From NCBI GenBank assembly GCA_030765605.1, contig JAVCCG010000124.1:1-18960 (forward strand): DNA of 18,960 bases. Direction: 5' to 3'. The stretch is from Candidatus Alcyoniella australis (lineage in GTDB: Bacteria > Lernaellota > Lernaellaia > JAVCCG01 > Alcyoniellaceae). The number at the start of each line of letters is the position of its first letter. Positions within the stretch are counted from its first letter, which is position 1. The position numbers were made by a program, and so were the translations under genes. The notes beneath the pieces were generated by a model. It had not been told where the DNA came from. It was given only the letters and a program-made list of their open reading frames with translations, and did no database searches. This document shows, piece after piece, positions 6,408 to 14,308 of this stretch.

Positions 6408-7956
6408 TCCGATTCTGCGAAGACTGCTGATCGCGGTCGCGCTGACCCTGGCGCTGTTCATGCTCTACTCGCGGCCGCTGTGGCCCGGGGCGCAGTATCG
6501 CCAACAGGTCGCGGCGATGAGCGACGGGCATTTCCATGTGGCGGCCGTGATCTTTCAAGGCGAGCGCTCCGGTTTGTACCAGCTCAAGTACGGCCCGGGC
6601 GCATATCTGCTGGATTGGCTGCCGTTGCGGTCGTTGGAGTTGCTGACACCGGGCAACTTGACAGGACGCGAGTTGATCGCCGCGAGGATGCTCGGCTGCG
6701 CCTGGCTGCACTGCCTGCTGGCCGCGTTGTGCGCGCCGCTGCTCTATCTCCTGCTCAGGCCGCGTTGGGGCCTGCGGCGCTCGCTGCTCGCCGCGGCGCT
6801 GCTGGGCATCCACCCGGCACTGGCGTCCCATGCCCTGAGCATCGACGTCAACGCGCCGTTTCTGTTCTATACGCTGCTCAGCCTGGTGAGCCTCGAGCGC
6901 TTGAACCGCAGCGGATCGTCGGCCTGGGCCGCGGCTCTGGGACTGTTTTCGGCCTGCGCGTTTTGCACCAAGGAGTTGTTCGGTTGGGCGATGCTCGCCT
7001 ATCCGTGGTTGATCTACGCCGGGGCCAAGGCGCGTGGTCGGCCGCTGTCATTCGTTGCACATGGCTCGCTGGCCCTGGCGGTGTTCGGCGGTGCAGTGGC
7101 GCTGCTGAGCCTGGTCTGGATCGATCCGCAGATCTACTTCAGCCATTTGCAGCGCTATCTGTCGGGCGATCCGGACTCGCTCTCCTGGGCCTATTGGCAT
7201 CAGGGACAGCAGCCGCTGTACACGCTACCGCTGCTGCTGCCCTGGGCGCTGGTGCGAGCCTGCAGCTCGCTGGCCCTCTCGCTGCTGGCGCTGGGCGGAA
7301 TTTGGTTTGTGGTCGGCGCGCGGCGAACGCGTCTGCCCGAGCTGGCCTGGCCGCTGTTGATCTACATTTTGGCCGTACCTCTGCGCATCGGGCGGCTGGA
7401 TTACCCCTACCTGCTGCCCGTGCTTCCGCTGTGCGTCGTTGCCGCCGCGCTGCTGGTGCACGAGCTCTCGGGTCTCGGGCGCAGACTGCCCGCGGTTCTG
7501 GCAAGAGCCGTGTTGGTCGCCGCGATCGCGGCGCTGGTTGTCCAGACGCTGCTGGTCCAGGCGCTGATCACGCCGCAGGTGCCCCAGCGTCTGGACCAGC
7601 TCGTCGGCCGCCAGGGGGCTGAGCCGACACTGTTGAACAGCCTACGCTCGAATCAATGCGAGCAGGTCTCAGGGCTGCCGCGGATCGACGGTACGCAAAG
7701 CCAGCGTCCGGCGCAGCTGCTGGTTCCGGCGTTGGAGGCAAGCAGCCGCGGGATAGATCCACAAGGGCGCGAGATGGAGCGTTTCCCCGCTCTGGCCCTG
7801 GGTTGGGAGGGTTATCGTTTGGAACGCAGGATCGAGCGCCGCACCCCGGGCTGCCTGCAAGGGGGGCGGATCAGCGCGGCGTTGTACACGTTTTGGTTCT
7901 GCGAAGAGGGGTACTACTTATTTTCGCGCAGCGCGGGCTCGAGCTTCGTCAGGTAG
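6394..7956 (+). CDS. Polytopic GT-C-type (ArnT/PMT-like) glycosyltransferase
   Basis: About 520 residues with 10-11 predicted membrane helices (first at 11-26, last near 369-391) and a soluble C-terminal tail of about 130 residues. The layout fits family-39/ArnT-like transferases, which move a sugar from a polyprenyl-phosphate carrier on the periplasmic side. Supporting features are an acidic first external loop (Asp44), GPGAYLLDW (68-76), SHALSIDVNAPFLFY (145-159) and RLDYPYLLPVLPL (334-346). Sequence divergence leaves donor and acceptor open. ATG 6394 is chosen but ATG 6370 is also possible; neither has a clear ribosome site. Both overlap the SGNH gene, implying coupling. The 3' end runs 43 bases into convergent rfbD. 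Confidence 0.75.
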   Translation: MSPFNPILRRLLIAVALTLALFMLYSRPLWPGAQYRQQVAAMSDGHFHVAAVIFQGERSGLYQLKYGPGAYLLDWLPLRSLELLTPGNLTGRELIAARMLGCAWLHCLLAALCAPLLYLLLRPRWGLRRSLLAAALLGIHPALASHALSIDVNAPFLFYTLLSLVSLERLNRSGSSAWAAALGLFSACAFCTKELFGWAMLAYPWLIYAGAKARGRPLSFVAHGSLALAVFGGAVALLSLVWIDPQIYFSHLQRYLSGDPDSLSWAYWHQGQQPLYTLPLLLPWALVRACSSLALSLLALGGIWFVVGARRTRLPELAWPLLIYILAVPLRIGRLDYPYLLPVLPLCVVAAALLVHELSGLGRRLPAVLARAVLVAAIAALVVQTLLVQALITPQVPQRLDQLVGRQGAEPTLLNSLRSNQCEQVSGLPRIDGTQSQRPAQLLVPALEASSRGIDPQGREMERFPALALGWEGYRLERRIERRTPGCLQGGRISAALYTFWFCEEGYYLFSRSAGSSFVR

Positions 7957-8774
7957 CACTCCAGCGCCTCGCGCCAGGGGCGCAACGGCCCGCCCAGGGC
8001 CGCGGCCAGCCGATCGCAGCATAGTTCGCTGTTGGCCGGTCGCGGGGCTTTGCGCGGCATTTGCGATGATTTTACCGGCCGGATTGTGATGTTGATTCCG
8101 AGAATCTCGCAGCAGGTTTTGGCCGCCTCGTACCAGGTGGTGACGCCGGAGTTGGTGGCGTGGAACAGGCCCGAGCGGCCCGATCGGCACAGCTCGAGAA
8201 TCGCCGCGGCCAGGTCGTTGGAGAGCGTGGGCGTTCCGCGTTGGTCCTCGACCACCGACAGCTCGCCGCGCTCGCGGGCCAGGCGGACGATGGTGCGGAA
8301 GAAGTGCCCTCCGTCCGGGCCGTAGAGCCAGGCTGTGCGTACGATCGTCGCCCGTTGGCCAAGCACCGACAGCGCGGTTTCTCCGGCGAGCTTGCTGCGG
8401 GCATAAGCTCCCAGGGGCTGCGGCCGGTCGTCCTCGCAATAGGGGCCGGGCTTGGTTCCGTCGAAAACATAGTCGGTCGAGATGTGCAGCAGTCGCGTCG
8501 AGCGCTCGGCCAGGGCCGCGGCCAGCACCCGCGGGCCCTGGGCGTTGACGCGCATCGCGGCATCGGGCTGATCCTCGGCCTGGTCGACCGCGGTGTAGGC
8601 CGCACAGTTGATCACCCACTGCGGATCGAAGCGCAGCGCCGCCTCGACCGATTGCGGGTCGGTGATGTCGACCTCGGGAAGATCCATGGCGCACAGCTCG
8701 TGTCCGTGAGCAGCGAACGCCTCGACCACGCGGCGTCCGAGCATCCCATTACAGCCCAGTACCAGGCAGCGCAC
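7914..8774 (-). CDS. rfbD: dTDP-4-dehydrorhamnose reductase
   Basis: 286 residues, the normal length. It catalyses the last step of dTDP-L-rhamnose synthesis, the NAD(P)H reduction of dTDP-4-dehydrorhamnose, in the cytoplasm. Key sites are GCNGMLG (7-13, nucleotide binding), CAAYTAVDQAE (57-67), STDYVFDG (99-106), the catalytic YARSK (124-128) and DQRGTPT (177-183), all classic for RmlD. The start is GTG, 2 bases after the rfbB stop, with GAGG just before it, so it is translated with rfbB. The last 43 bases overlap the convergent glycosyltransferase gene. The other pathway genes (rfbA, rfbC) are not in this window. Confidence 0.96.
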   Translation of the reverse strand: MRCLVLGCNGMLGRRVVEAFAAHGHELCAMDLPEVDITDPQSVEAALRFDPQWVINCAAYTAVDQAEDQPDAAMRVNAQGPRVLAAALAERSTRLLHISTDYVFDGTKPGPYCEDDRPQPLGAYARSKLAGETALSVLGQRATIVRTAWLYGPDGGHFFRTIVRLARERGELSVVEDQRGTPTLSNDLAAAILELCRSGRSGLFHATNSGVTTWYEAAKTCCEILGINITIRPVKSSQMPRKAPRPANSELCCDRLAAALGGPLRPWREALECYLTKLEPALRENK

Positions 8775-8776
8775 CC

Positions 8777-9799
8777 TCAGTCGGCCTCGGCCAGGCGTCG
8801 GCCGTACCAGGCGTCATAGAAGCGCTCGTGCTCGCCGCTGATGATCCGCTTGCACCAGTCCAGGTTGTTGCGGTACCAGTCCACGGTGCGCGCGATCCCC
8901 TCGGCGAAGTCGACCTGCGGCAGCCAGCCCAGCTCGCTTTCGATTCGACTGGAATCAATGGCGTAGCGCCGGTCGTGCCCGGGCCGGTCGGTCACGCGTT
9001 TGATCAGCGACTGAGGCTTGCCAAGGGCGCGCAGGATCAGTTGCGTGATCTCGATGTTGGTGCGCTCGTTGCCTCCGCCGACGTTGTAGACCCGGCCGAC
9101 CTCTCCGCGTTCGAGCACCAGTTCCAGCGCCCGGCAGTGGTCGTCGACGTGGATCCAGTCGCGCACGTTCTTGCCGTCGCCGTACAGCGGCAGCGGTTTG
9201 TCGTCCATGGCGTTGAGCGTGAACAGCGGGATCAGTTTTTCGGGAAACTGGTGCGGCCCGTAGTTGTTCGAGCAGCGAGTGATCATCGCCGGAAAGCCGT
9301 GGGTGCGCACATAGGCCTGCACCAGCAGGTCGGCGGCGGTCTTGCTCGCGGAGTAGGGGCTCGAGGGATCCAGCGGCGTTTCTTCGGTGAACAGCCCCTC
9401 GGGGCCCAGGCTGCCGTAGACCTCGTCGGTGCTGACCTGAACGTAGCGCTTCACGCCGTGACGCAGCGCCGCTTCGAGCAGCACCTGGGTGCCCAGCACG
9501 TTGGTGCGCACAAATTCGGCGGCGCTGTGGATGCTGCGATCCACGTGGCTTTCGGCCGCCAGGTGCAGCACCGCGTCGATATTGGATCCCAGAACCCGGT
9601 CGACGCACTCGGGATCGCAGATGTCGCCTCTGACGAACTCGATGCGGTCGCCTTCGACCAGATCGCGGATCGTCTCGAAATTACCGGCGTAGGTCAGCTT
9701 GTCGAGCACAACCGGACGCAGCTCGGGGCGGTTTGCACAAAGGTGGCGCACCAAGTTGCTGCCGATGAATCCGGCTCCGCCGGTGATCAGTATGCGCAT
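8777..9799 (-). CDS. rfbB: dTDP-glucose 4,6-dehydratase
   Basis: 340 residues, the family's usual length. It converts dTDP-glucose to dTDP-4-keto-6-deoxyglucose, the second step towards dTDP-rhamnose and other deoxysugars. Visible motifs are GGAGFIG (7-13), LAAESHVDRS (80-89), STDEVYG (123-129, with the catalytic Asp-Glu pair), YSASK (149-153) and NNYGPHQFPEKLIP (178-191). The ATG at 9799 is set by a strong GGAGGT at 9804-9809; upstream in-frame starts give sequence unlike the family. It is first gene of a two-gene unit with rfbD and is transcribed divergently from the TPR lipoprotein gene. A rhamnose donor would suit the surface-glycan genes next door, though no rhamnosyltransferase was identified. 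Confidence 0.97.
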   Translation of the reverse strand: MRILITGGAGFIGSNLVRHLCANRPELRPVVLDKLTYAGNFETIRDLVEGDRIEFVRGDICDPECVDRVLGSNIDAVLHLAAESHVDRSIHSAAEFVRTNVLGTQVLLEAALRHGVKRYVQVSTDEVYGSLGPEGLFTEETPLDPSSPYSASKTAADLLVQAYVRTHGFPAMITRCSNNYGPHQFPEKLIPLFTLNAMDDKPLPLYGDGKNVRDWIHVDDHCRALELVLERGEVGRVYNVGGGNERTNIEITQLILRALGKPQSLIKRVTDRPGHDRRYAIDSSRIESELGWLPQVDFAEGIARTVDWYRNNLDWCKRIISGEHERFYDAWYGRRLAEAD

Positions 9800-9816
9800 C
9801 GTTACCTCCGGCCGAC

Positions 9817-9845
9817 AATATAAACGTCTGGGCACCGCCTGGTAA
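9817..9845 (-). promoter_or_regulatory. Candidate promoter for rfbBD
   Basis: On the minus strand, TTACCA (9845-9840), a 17-base spacer and TATATT (9822-9817). The -35 matches 4/6 and the -10 matches 5/6. The predicted start near 9810 puts the ribosome site (9804-9809) at the very 5' end of the message. Confidence 0.4.
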
Positions 9846-9913
9846 AGATCGTTGCAACATCGCGGCGGGTTTGGGTGTCGATAAAGTGATGCTCGACGCA
9901 GATCGCGTGGGGC

Positions 9914-9919
9914 TATATT
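9914..9919 (+). promoter_or_regulatory. Candidate -10 element for the TPR lipoprotein operon
   Basis: TATATT stands out in otherwise GC-rich sequence, 8 bases before an AGGAGA ribosome site. The best -35 partner (TCGACG, 9893-9898) has a short 15-base spacer, so the promoter assignment is tentative. Confidence 0.33.
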
Positions 9920-9940
9920 TATCAACAGGAGATCTGCGCT

Positions 9941-9982
9941 ATGGACAGCGAACGCGGGATGCCGATACCATGCACGGCATGA
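9941..9982 (+). CDS. Possible 13-codon leader peptide coupled to the TPR lipoprotein gene
   Basis: ATG at 9941 is preceded by AGGAGA (9927-9932) at an ideal 8-base spacing, the best ribosome site in this leader. It encodes MDSERGMPIPCTA and stops at TGA 9980-9982, which overlaps the ATG (9979) of the lipoprotein gene as ATGA. The lipoprotein start itself has no good ribosome site, so translation may reach it through this short reading frame. There is no run of one amino acid, so amino-acid attenuation is not indicated. It could be chance; conservation in relatives would decide. Confidence 0.4.
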   Translation: MDSERGMPIPCTA

Positions 9983-11796
9983 AATTCGGCAAACCAACGA
10001 CGATTTTATTGGTGCTCGGATTGCTCGCATTGGGCGGCTGCGCCCTACGCGGCCATGAGCCGATCGATTACCAACCTGCGGATGCAACCGCTGCGGAACC
10101 GGAGGACCAGGAAGCGCAGCAGGCGCAAGATCTGCGCAATCAGTACCTGCAATTCCTGCGGGAGATGAACCGCATCGACCGCGATTTCAAGTCGTACTAC
10201 AGCTACTCGCTGGCCCAGTGGGCGATGATGGGCGGGGACGTCGTGGCCGCGCGCCGCTTGCTCGAGGAGTCGGCAGCCGGCGCCGAGCCGGGGACTTTTC
10301 CCTATCTCGAGCTGGCCGAGGTCTGCCTGACCCTGGGCGACTTTCAGTGCGCGATGACCAACGTTGAGCGCACTTTGCAAGATAATCCGAACGATCTACG
10401 GGCGCTGATGGCCTTGGCCGGACTGTCCGAGGCCATGGGCGATCGCGACGCCGCGCTCGAGGCCTACGATCGCTGCACCCGGATCGATCCCACACAGACC
10501 GACTGTCGGCTCTATCGCGCCGAGCTGCTGGTGGACATCGGAGAACTCGAGCAGGCCTTTGACGAGTTTGAGTCGCTGTTGCGCGAAGATCCGGGGCATA
10601 CCCAGGCGCGGCTGCTGTTGGCGCGGGTGTGCATGCTCACCGGCCGCGAACAGCGCGCCGAGCTCGAGTTCCTGACCGTACTCCAGCAGCGGCCCGGAGA
10701 TCTGGCCGCGGCACTGGGCATGGGACTGCTGTGCGAGCAGCAGGGTGATGTGCAGCGGGCGCTGGAGTACTACCAGATCGCCCTTACCGCCGATCCGGGC
10801 AACCGGATGTTGCGCGAACGGGTGATCCTGCTGCTGGTCGAGCTGGGACGCGCCGAGGATGCGTTGCAGCAGGCCGATCGGATCAGGACCATCGACGCGG
10901 ACGAGCACGCTTGGCGCATCACCCGGGCGATGATCATGTTTCACGTCGAACGCTACGACGAGGCCGAGAGCTTGTTGCGCGTGGGCCTGGAGCAGCAGCC
11001 GGACGACCAATACGCGCGGCTGTTGCTGGGCAACGTGCTGCTCAACCAGCGACGTCCCGAGGAGGCCCTGGAACATCTTGAGCAACTTGCGCAGGACTCG
11101 GATTATTACATCGACGGCCTGGCCTCGCAGGTCGAGGCGTTGCGCATGCTCAGGCGCTGGCCCCAGGCGCTGGAGACCTCGCGCGAGGGACGCGCGGCTC
11201 AACCGGACAACGACTACTGGCTACGCTCCGAAGCGATCGCGCTGGCCGGGCTGGAACGCTACGAACAGTCCGAGGAACTGCTGCGTCAGGGTATAAGCCG
11301 CAATCGACGCAACGCCGAATTGATCTACACCCTGGCGTTGGTGCTCGAGGAGCAGCAGCGCAGCGACGAAGCGTTACGCCAGATTAAAAAAGTACTGCGC
11401 CTCGATCCGGAGAATGTCAGCGCGCTGAACTTCCTGGGCTACAGCTATGCGGAACGCGGCGAGAACCTCGATCAGGCCGAGGCTGCACTGATCAAGGCCG
11501 ATTCGCTGCGGCCCGACGACGGCTACATCATCGACTCGCTGGGCTGGGTGTTTTACAAGCAGGGCCGCTTCGAGCAGGCTTTGCAATACCTCGAGCGCGC
11601 CGTGCAACTGGCGCCCAACGAGCCGGTGGTTCTGGGTCACCTGGGCGACGTCTATTCCGAATTGGGCCGCAATCAACAGGCGATCGATGCCTACCGCCGG
11701 GCGCTGCAGTCCGACCCGGAGCCCGACCAACGGCAGGAGCTGATCGATAAGCTTCGGGGCCTGGGCGCGCAGATCGACGCGGACGGAGGCTTGTGA
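9979..11796 (+). CDS. Tetratricopeptide-repeat lipoprotein
   Basis: 605 residues from the ATG at 9979. The signal peptide ends in LALGGC with lipidated Cys21. From about residue 108 to 590 the protein is a run of TPR-type helical pairs, for example LAEVCLTLGDFQCAMTNVER (112-131). The end carries the pair DSLGWVFYKQGRFEQALQYL and HLGDVYSELGRNQQAIDAY, which recurs in outer-membrane TPR proteins. It is probably a periplasm-facing scaffold for envelope assembly. ATG 9970 is an alternative start; neither start has a good ribosome site, and coupling to the short upstream reading frame would explain this. It overlaps the LolB-like gene by 4 bases (GTGA), so the two are probably linked in function. 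Confidence 0.88.
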   Translation: MKFGKPTTILLVLGLLALGGCALRGHEPIDYQPADATAAEPEDQEAQQAQDLRNQYLQFLREMNRIDRDFKSYYSYSLAQWAMMGGDVVAARRLLEESAAGAEPGTFPYLELAEVCLTLGDFQCAMTNVERTLQDNPNDLRALMALAGLSEAMGDRDAALEAYDRCTRIDPTQTDCRLYRAELLVDIGELEQAFDEFESLLREDPGHTQARLLLARVCMLTGREQRAELEFLTVLQQRPGDLAAALGMGLLCEQQGDVQRALEYYQIALTADPGNRMLRERVILLLVELGRAEDALQQADRIRTIDADEHAWRITRAMIMFHVERYDEAESLLRVGLEQQPDDQYARLLLGNVLLNQRRPEEALEHLEQLAQDSDYYIDGLASQVEALRMLRRWPQALETSREGRAAQPDNDYWLRSEAIALAGLERYEQSEELLRQGISRNRRNAELIYTLALVLEEQQRSDEALRQIKKVLRLDPENVSALNFLGYSYAERGENLDQAEAALIKADSLRPDDGYIIDSLGWVFYKQGRFEQALQYLERAVQLAPNEPVVLGHLGDVYSELGRNQQAIDAYRRALQSDPEPDQRQELIDKLRGLGAQIDADGGL

Positions 11797-12587
11797 ATCC
11801 GCAACGGGTTCGGCGTTGGGCGCTGTGGGCCGCGCTGTTGTTGTTGCTCACGGCGGGCTGTGCGACGCGCGGCGTTGCGCCGCCGGACCTTAAGGCGGGG
11901 GTCGATGGTGCGACGCTGCTCGAGGGCATGGCCCAGCGCAGCGCGGAGCTCAATACGCTCAGCGTCTGGGGCGTGGCCACCTATCGCCGCGGGTCCCAGC
12001 GTGGATTCGCCAATTTCGCGGTTCACCTCGGCGCAGGCGGCGAAATTCGGCTGGAACTGCTCGATCCGCTGTACATGCCGGCAATGGTTCTGGTCCAGGC
12101 GCACGATTCGATTCAGGTCTTCGACGTGCACTCCAACGTACTCTACAGCGGACCGCCGGGGCCGCAGGTACTCGAGCGGCTCGCCGGACTTCCCCTTGAT
12201 CCGCGGCTGCTTTTCCCGGCGTTCAGCGGGCGGCTCAAGGGCCGCGACGGTGCGATCGAGCTGCTGGAGGGGCCGGATGCGGGCCGCGCTGTGCGCCAGG
12301 GTAGACTCAGCGGGATCGTCGACAGCAGATCTTACCTGTTGACAAACTTTGAGTTTGATCTATATGAAGATGGCTCAAAGGCGAACGTCACGCTCGAGCG
12401 GTTAGATCAGACGGACGGTATGCTATTGGCCGGGCTGATAGTATGCAGCGGATATGCTGGAACCGACCGGGCGGAGCGATTCTCCGTTGAGCTGACCGTG
12501 GAGACGGCGCGTCCCAATCCGGAGCTGGACGATTCGATTTTTGTGCTCGATCCGGGACCGGACACGACATTGCGCGACCTGCGTTGA
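11793..12587 (+). CDS. LolB/DUF4292-like outer-membrane lipoprotein
   Basis: 264 residues. The N-terminus is a lipoprotein signal with LTAGC and Cys23. The body resembles LolB-type lipoprotein carriers: an early segment ELNTLSVWGVATYRRG (52-67), alternating beta strands (FANFAVHL and EIRLELLDP) and then VFDVHSNVLYSG, as expected for an open beta-barrel cradle. LolB receives lipoproteins and inserts them in the outer membrane. This relationship is inferred from pattern and from the common pairing with a TPR lipoprotein gene; identity is low, so DUF4292 is an equal label. The start is GTG, with GGAGG three bases before it, inside the last codons of the TPR gene. The next gene follows after 19 bases. 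Confidence 0.68.
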   Translation: MNPQRVRRWALWAALLLLLTAGCATRGVAPPDLKAGVDGATLLEGMAQRSAELNTLSVWGVATYRRGSQRGFANFAVHLGAGGEIRLELLDPLYMPAMVLVQAHDSIQVFDVHSNVLYSGPPGPQVLERLAGLPLDPRLLFPAFSGRLKGRDGAIELLEGPDAGRAVRQGRLSGIVDSRSYLLTNFEFDLYEDGSKANVTLERLDQTDGMLLAGLIVCSGYAGTDRAERFSVELTVETARPNPELDDSIFVLDPGPDTTLRDLR

Positions 12588-12606
12588 AACTGCGAGAGGA
12601 GGCCCG

Positions 12607-13293
12607 ATGCCCAACGACAAACGCCTAGGCGAGATGTTGGTCGAAAGTGGACAGATCACCCAGCTCCAATTCGACTCGGCGATGGCGGATCAGCGTTCCT
12701 GGGGCGGCAACCTGGGCCGCAACTTGGTGCGCATGGGGGCGGTGAGCAGGGCGCAGTTGGTCGATTTTCTGGCTCGTAAAATCAACGTACAGAAGATTGA
12801 TTTTCTACACACCACGGTCAACGAAGATGCGGTCAAGCTCATTCCGCGCGAGGTATGTTGGAGGTTCAAGGTGCTGCCGATCGTGGCCAAGGCCAGCACC
12901 GCGAAAAAGGGTCTGCTGCTGGCGATGGCCGATCCGTCCGACCTCGAGGCGATTGAGCAGGTCGAGTTCCTCACCGGCTATCGGGTGACGCCGGTGGTCG
13001 GCGACGAGGAGCAGATCGAGAAGATCATCGAACACTGCTACAGCTCCGATGGTTATCGCTCGTGCCAGAATGGCGAGTGTCTGCACGAGATGATCGACCT
13101 CAAGCCCGCGGCGATCGACCTGCCGGACGAGGAACAGATCGTGATCATGACCGATCACGGCGAGGAGAAGGTGATCCAGAAGGACGACCGGATGGTCGCC
13201 TTTCGCGGTCTGCGGGCCCTGGTCGACCTGTTGATCGAGAAGGGCATCGTTACCCAGGAAGAGTTCCGCGATCAGCTTGCCAAGACCGAATAG
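12607..13293 (+). CDS. Stand-alone MshEN (GspE N-terminal) domain protein, possible c-di-GMP sensor
   Basis: 228 residues, with no ATPase domain. Two tandem 22-24-residue motifs of the MshEN type are visible: RLGEMLVESGQI then FDSAMADQ (6-29), and LGRNLVRMGAVS with LVDFLARK (36-58). In MshE such tandem motifs bind cyclic di-GMP. A second part (about 74-145) has the pattern IPREVCWRFKVLPI, LLLAMADPSDLEAIEQVEF and VVGDEEQIEKIIEHCY, typical of the rest of the GspE/PilB N-domain. The C-terminal segment RALVDLLIEKGIVTQEEF is helical. The start is set by AGGAGG 4-5 bases upstream. It sits between the lipoprotein pair and ABC ATPase genes; its target is unknown. Ligand binding is inferred from the motif only. 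Confidence 0.8.
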   Translation: MPNDKRLGEMLVESGQITQLQFDSAMADQRSWGGNLGRNLVRMGAVSRAQLVDFLARKINVQKIDFLHTTVNEDAVKLIPREVCWRFKVLPIVAKASTAKKGLLLAMADPSDLEAIEQVEFLTGYRVTPVVGDEEQIEKIIEHCYSSDGYRSCQNGECLHEMIDLKPAAIDLPDEEQIVIMTDHGEEKVIQKDDRMVAFRGLRALVDLLIEKGIVTQEEFRDQLAKTE

Positions 13294-14308
13294 CGCCATT
13301 TCAACGCCAGCCGATTCCCGGCCGCAAACCCTGCGTATCCGGCGCCTGACCACCGAACTTCGTTCGCAAGGCGGGCTGCTGAGCATTGTGGACAACGTAT
13401 CGCTGAGCATCGAGCGTGGTTGCGCGCTGGGGCTGGTGGGCGAATCGGGCTGCGGCAAGAGCCTGCTGGCGCGCAGCGCCCTGGGACTTTTGCCGCGCAG
13501 GCTGTTCAAGGTCAGCGGCAGTGTGCGCCTGGGCCAAAGCGAACTGATCGGCATGCCGCGCAGGCAACTGCGCAAGGTGCTGGGCAGTCGCGCGGCGATG
13601 ATCTTCCAAGAGCCCGCCGCTGCCATGGATCCGGTCTATCCGGCGGGAGACGCGGCCTACGAGGTGTTGCGACGACACGGCGGCCTGGGTCGCGTTGACT
13701 CGCGACGGCGCGTGGCCGAGCTGTTCGCCCAAGTCGGGATCGACGATCCGCTCAAACGTGCGGCGCAGATTCCCTCGCGCCTTTCCGGCGGCATGCGCCA
13801 GCGCGCGTTGATCGCCTCGACCCTGGCCGCGGACGTCGAGCTGCTGGTGGCCGACGAGCCGACGACCGCCCTGGACGTGACGATCCAGGCGCAGATTCTG
13901 GCGTTGCTCAATCGCCTGCGCCGCGACCGCGGAACCTCGCTGCTGCTGATCACCCACGATTTGGGCGTGGTCGCCGCGACCTGCCAGCGGGTGGCGGTGA
14001 TGTACGCCGGGCGGATCGTGGAACACGGCGCGGTGGGCGAGATCTTCAGCCGGCCGGCCCATCCTTACACGCGGTTGCTGCTGAAAGCGCTGCACGCCAC
14101 GCAACAGCGCGACATTCAACGTCTCGAGGGCATTCCCGGCAACGTGCCCGACCCCTCGGACTATCCAACGGGCTGTCGGTTTCACCCGCGCTGTCCCGAG
14201 CGTTTCGCGGTCTGCGATTCGCAAGTACCCCAACAACTGCCGATCCCGGGCCGCAACGGCTGGGCCGCCTGCCATCTGTACGACTCGAGCCTTCGGGGTA
14301 AATCATGA
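13277..14308 (+). CDS. Oligopeptide/dipeptide ABC transporter ATPase, OppD/DppD type
   Basis: 343 residues. It has a Walker A GESGCGKS (55-62), Q-loop at 111, signature LSGGMRQR (169-176), Walker B LLVADEP (189-195) and H-loop His227. The C-terminal oligopeptide-transporter domain holds Cys300, Cys306, Cys313 and Cys332; related ATPases carry a [4Fe-4S] cluster at such a motif. It powers import of peptides or other solutes such as nickel or sugars. The likely start is TTG at 13277, inside the last 17 bases of the MshEN gene; no other good in-frame start precedes the domain, and the ribosome site is weak. It overlaps the next ATPase gene (ATGA). No permease or binding protein is in the window. 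Confidence 0.9.
   Translation: MPRPNSAISTPADSRPQTLRIRRLTTELRSQGGLLSIVDNVSLSIERGCALGLVGESGCGKSLLARSALGLLPRRLFKVSGSVRLGQSELIGMPRRQLRKVLGSRAAMIFQEPAAAMDPVYPAGDAAYEVLRRHGGLGRVDSRRRVAELFAQVGIDDPLKRAAQIPSRLSGGMRQRALIASTLAADVELLVADEPTTALDVTIQAQILALLNRLRRDRGTSLLLITHDLGVVAATCQRVAVMYAGRIVEHGAVGEIFSRPAHPYTRLLLKALHATQQRDIQRLEGIPGNVPDPSDYPTGCRFHPRCPERFAVCDSQVPQQLPIPGRNGWAACHLYDSSLRGKS

Noticed and set aside
13301-14275. Minus-strand open frame of 324 codons opposite the first ABC ATPase
   Set aside because: The plus-strand gene has all the ABC motifs; the reverse reading is rich in Gln, Arg and His with no recognisable domain.
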